Origin: Dehalococcoidia bacterium
GTDB taxonomy: Bacteria > Chloroflexota > Dehalococcoidia > Dehalococcoidales > BS750m-G39
Direction of reading: 5' to 3'
Length of the DNA stretch: 7,827 bases
Assembly (NCBI GenBank): GCA_030640325.1
Contig: DAOWJM010000102.1
Span: forward strand, 1 to 7,827
The position numbers and the translations under genes were made by a program. Numbering within the stretch: the first letter of the stretch is position 1; every line of letters begins with the position of its first letter. Shown piece by piece: positions 6,062 through 7,827 of this stretch. Under the pieces are notes generated by a model. It was not told the origin of the DNA. It saw only the letters and a program-made list of their open reading frames with translations, and ran no database searches.

Positions 6062-6313
6062 ATGGAGGACAACAAAGATTGGTTTGTAAAAATCGACTCT
6101 CGCTTGACGAAGATTGAAAAAACAGTGGAGGATATCCTAACCACAACTAGAAGAGGGCAGAGAACTGCCCGACTCCAATTTATTTTCGGTCTGGGCATAA
6201 CAGCTATGGCTGTTGGAATGGCATTAGTAGCTGCTACCCCAAATGAAATAACGGGATTATTCCTATTCGGAGTAGGGCTAATTATATCAGTCTTGTCTTT
6301 TTTGAAAATTTAG
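6062..6313 (+). CDS. Small two-helix membrane protein of unknown function
   Basis: The 83-residue protein has an N-terminal cytosolic segment (about 1-35) with heptad-like charged and hydrophobic residues that could form a short coiled coil (KIDSRLTKIEKTVEDIL, 10-26), then a basic patch (RRGQRTAR, 30-37). Two hydrophobic segments follow, about 38-58 and 63-80, separated by TPNEITG. The basic patch before the first helix predicts the N-terminus inside. The ATG is strongly supported by GAGGAGGAG at 6047-6055 with a 6-nt spacer. It starts 24 bp after coaBC, so it is probably transcribed with that operon, but no functional link to CoA is evident. I do not recognise a named family. A hairpin begins one base after its stop. 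Confidence 0.8.
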   Translation: MEDNKDWFVKIDSRLTKIEKTVEDILTTTRRGQRTARLQFIFGLGITAMAVGMALVAATPNEITGLFLFGVGLIISVLSFLKI

Positions 6314-6355
6314 GAGGGGCTTCGTCCCCTCTCTAAAACACCCCCTGAAAAAGGG
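6314..6355 (+). repeat. Palindromic intergenic repeat, partial copy B
   Basis: GAGGGG (6314-6319) pairs with CCCCTC (6326-6331) around CTTCGT, followed by TCTAAAAC and a weak CCC...GGG pairing (6342-6355). On the minus strand the loop region reads GACGAAG, as in copy A on the plus strand, so the hairpin is related but inverted. It immediately follows the stop of the small membrane protein. There is no T-run, so the match to an intrinsic terminator is poor, though some effect on transcript ends is possible. Confidence 0.6.
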
Positions 6356-6388
6356 AACTACAAACGGAGAGTCAAAGAGAGGTATAGC

Positions 6389-7192
6389 ATGGCTCAATGT
6401 GAATATTGCGGTCGGAACATAAATTTTCTAAGCAAAAAATACTACGTTTACCCCGCTAAAATGAAAGGTTCTCTAGAAATTACTCAAGCAACGATAATCT
6501 GTAAGGATTGTATTAGCAAATATTTAACAGGTTCAGATAAAAGTGAATTTGATAAAAGGTCAAATATTGCCATCCTAATTGTTAAAAAGGACTTCAAAGA
6601 AGCTCTAAAAGTATTGGAGTCTGTTTTTGATAAAGAGAACGAGGCCGATTGGTACTCAAAAGGGAATATACTTCTCAATTTGGGAGACGCAGGAGAAGCA
6701 CTTGAATGTTACGATGAAGCCCTATTTCTGGATACCCACTATATCAAAGCTTGGTATCGCAAGGGTCATGTTTTATTCTGTATGATGAAATTTATGGACA
6801 GCGCAAAATGTTTTGAGAATGTCGTTGAGCTAGAAGGTGGAGGAAACACTGGTCGTAAATTAACTGGGTGGGGGTTCCCAGCTTTATTTTGTTGTATGAT
6901 AGCATGGATTTCTGCGAATAACGAATTAGTAAATAAAGGCAAACCATCAAAAGAGGTGTACGCAACTACTGGCATGTGGGTCGATAAGTGTCATTCTCTC
7001 TTAACGAGACCGCTACCAGTATATGAAGATGAACGTGGAAATTTAAAATATGTAACCCTAGTTTCACCAGAATTGAACGAAACTCAATTTGTCGATTATT
7101 GCGTTGCTAATTTTCATAAGATTCTGGACGAGATAGAGCCTAGCGTAGTGGCAGAGTTTAAATCATTAGAAGACTTTGAAAAGGAACATTAG
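6389..7192 (+). CDS. Zinc-ribbon and tetratricopeptide-repeat protein of unknown function
   Basis: The 267-residue soluble protein starts with a probable zinc site: CEYC (4-7) and CKDC (38-41). A helical region follows with at least two TPR units, about 86-119 (ADWYSKGNILLNLGDAGEAL, then CYDEALFLD) and about 120-150 (KAWYRKGHVLFCMMKF, then KCFENVVELE); an imperfect helical pair at 57-82 may be a degenerate third. The C-terminal third (about 160-267) holds a cysteine-containing hydrophobic patch (GFPALFCCMIAWI, 162-174) and an acidic tail, and I cannot assign it. TPRs usually mediate protein contacts. The ATG is supported by GAGAGG at 6377-6382 with a 6-nt spacer. The gene is visibly richer in A and T than the CoA genes and has repeat elements on both sides, suggesting later acquisition. 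I do not recognise a characterised homologue. Confidence 0.82.
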   Translation: MAQCEYCGRNINFLSKKYYVYPAKMKGSLEITQATIICKDCISKYLTGSDKSEFDKRSNIAILIVKKDFKEALKVLESVFDKENEADWYSKGNILLNLGDAGEALECYDEALFLDTHYIKAWYRKGHVLFCMMKFMDSAKCFENVVELEGGGNTGRKLTGWGFPALFCCMIAWISANNELVNKGKPSKEVYATTGMWVDKCHSLLTRPLPVYEDERGNLKYVTLVSPELNETQFVDYCVANFHKILDEIEPSVVAEFKSLEDFEKEH

Positions 7193-7226
7193 TCGCAATT
7201 TTAATTTCAGCTTAGGGGGTTAAGCA

Positions 7227-7319
7227 ATTGTAGTTTGGGGGGGCAAAGCCCCCTCTCTAAAAATCCCTCCCCCTCTCCTTGTAAGGAGAGGGGGATACAG
7301 GGGGTGAGGTTGGTAATTG
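7227..7319 (+). repeat. Palindromic intergenic repeat, copy C (two hairpins)
   Basis: This has the same plan as the element at 4730-4830. Hairpin one: GGGGGC (7239-7244) pairs with GCCCCC (7248-7253) around AAA, extendable by a G-U and a G-C pair. Hairpin two: a 13-bp perfect stem, 7268-7280 with 7283-7295, then the shared tail GATACAGGGG and TGAGGTTG (7294-7312). Stem bases differ from copy A in a paired manner, so the fold is kept while the sequence drifts. It occupies part of the 288-bp gene-free stretch between the TPR gene and valS. Confidence 0.8.
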
Positions 7320-7340
7320 GTAGGTGTTCAGCAACTTCGT

Positions 7341-7396
7341 GTCACCCTGAGTGAAACGAAGGGTCTCAGAAGATTCTTCGCTACGCTCAGAATGAC
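7341..7396 (+). repeat. Imperfect palindrome of the 'CHSERSEES' spurious-translation type
   Basis: Outer arms GTCACCCTGAGTG (7341-7353) and CGCTCAGAATGAC (7384-7396) are inverted, with 10 of 13 positions complementary. Inner arms CGAAG (7357-7361) and CTTCG (7376-7380) nest inside. Translated on the minus strand it gives the CHSERSEESSETLRFTQGD string, a known kind of artefact found in many bacterial genomes that carry this repeat. It is intergenic and non-coding. Confidence 0.75.
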
Positions 7397-7444
7397 AAGG
7401 GGATGCTTGGAATGACAAGAAGATGCTCAGAATGACAGTAAGGT
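7385..7444 (+). repeat. Three tandem 20-bp units extending the palindrome's right arm
   Basis: Units start at 7385, 7405 and 7425 with exact 20-bp phasing. The first reads GCTCAGAATGACAAGGGGAT; the second differs in the CTCA/CTTG region and at AAGAAG, and the third diverges after AATGACA. The first unit overlaps the palindrome's right arm, so the array looks like local duplication of that arm. It ends 36 bp before the valS start. Confidence 0.75.
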
Positions 7445-7480
7445 GAATGATTACGTTAATTAGATTGCGAAGGAGTAAGT

Positions 7481-7827
7481 ATGGCACAAACTCCGAATGT
7501 TCATTATGAAATGCCCAAAGCCTATGAGCCGGGAAAGGTTGAGCAGAAGTGGTATCAGTTCTGGCTGGAGAAGGGCTACTTCAAGCCAAGGATAGACCCC
7601 AAAAAGAAACCCTTTGTCATCATCATGCCCCCGCCCAATGTCACCGGCGAGCTTCATATCGGGCACGCCCTAACCGCCACCCTGGAAGATATTATGACCC
7701 GCTGGCATCGGATGAAGGGTGAGCCCACACTATGGCTTCCCGGTGTTGACCACGCTGGTATTGCTGCTCAGGTGGTGGTGGAGCAACTACTGGCTCAAGA
7801 AGGGCTAGACCGACATCAGTTGGGCAG
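7481..7827 (+). CDS. valS: Valine--tRNA ligase, N-terminal part (runs off the window)
   Basis: ValRS charges tRNA-Val with valine in the cytosol. The 115 visible residues show the class I start of the catalytic domain: KVEQKWYQFW (19-28), then MPPPNVTGELHIGHAL (49-64) with the HIGH ATP-binding motif at 59-62, then LPGVDHAGIAAQ (86-97). Most ValRS have GTDHAGIATQ at the last site; here the two threonines are Val89 and Ala96, while the Asp-His-Ala-Gly core is intact. The ATG at 7481 follows AAGGAG (7470-7475) with a 5-nt spacer. The gene continues past 7827, so only about an eighth of the usual length is present. A 288-bp repeat-rich gap precedes it, so it is probably its own transcription unit, but I see neither a convincing promoter nor a T-box. 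Confidence 0.95.
   Translation, partial: MAQTPNVHYEMPKAYEPGKVEQKWYQFWLEKGYFKPRIDPKKKPFVIIMPPPNVTGELHIGHALTATLEDIMTRWHRMKGEPTLWLPGVDHAGIAAQVVVEQLLAQEGLDRHQLG

Noticed and set aside
5680..6198. Minus-strand 172-codon open frame opposite the coaBC end
   Set aside because: It spans the end of coaBC and the start of the next plus-strand gene and shows the serine-rich shadow pattern.
7385..7444. CRISPR-like array
   Set aside because: The units are contiguous 20-bp tandem copies without spacers, and there are no cas genes nearby.
7193..7480. T-box riboswitch upstream of valS
   Set aside because: No T-box core sequence or terminator/antiterminator pair is visible; the stretch is explained by repeats.
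7257..7487. Minus-strand 76-codon open frame containing CHSERSEES
   Set aside because: This is the well-known spurious translation of a palindromic repeat and not a protein.

Overview
The window is an ordinary bacterial chromosome segment in which nearly every gene reads rightwards. It looks like an anaerobic Chloroflexota genome, perhaps Dehalococcoidia. That placement is an inference from the style of the proteins (type III pantothenate kinase, CoaBC variant, ValRS), the roughly balanced base composition, and GC-rich palindromic repeats packed between genes. No 16S or ribosomal marker is present to confirm it.

Left part (1-1481): the tail of an unidentified gene, then a metallo-beta-lactamase-fold hydrolase with a full set of metal ligands, then a Mut7-C (PIN-like RNase plus zinc ribbon) protein. 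Two near-identical G-U-containing hairpins fill the gap between the hydrolase and the Mut7-C gene.

Central part (1478-6037): a good sigma70-type promoter overlaps the stop of the Mut7-C gene and probably drives a cofactor operon. Its genes are a crotonase-fold enoyl-CoA hydratase, Nnr (NAD(P)HX epimerase/dehydratase), CoaX (type III pantothenate kinase) and CoaBC (phosphopantothenoylcysteine synthetase/decarboxylase). CoaX makes 4'-phosphopantothenate and CoaBC turns it into 4'-phosphopantetheine, so pantothenate to phosphopantetheine is covered. Nnr repairs damaged NAD(P)H, and the hydratase uses CoA thioesters. The hydratase-nnr and nnr-coaX gaps are 21 and 6 bp. The coaX-coaBC gap is 166 bp and is largely filled by a palindromic repeat that appears to have landed inside the operon. 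Four starts were examined against ribosome-binding sites: nnr (GTG at 2326) and coaBC (GTG at 4847) were moved, and the Mut7-C start remains ambiguous.

Right part (6038-7827): a small two-helix membrane protein, then an AT-richer gene for a zinc-ribbon/TPR protein flanked by repeats, then a 288-bp gene-free stretch, then the 5' end of valS (valyl-tRNA synthetase), which runs off the window. The gene-free stretch holds a second full copy of the palindromic repeat, a separate palindrome of the type that yields spurious 'CHSERSEES' translations, and a perfectly phased 20-bp tandem triplet.

There is no CRISPR array, tRNA, rRNA, transposase or phage gene. No clearly new multi-gene system is visible. 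The least explained items are the repeat family, the paired hairpins at 919-983 and the unrecognised zinc-ribbon/TPR gene.
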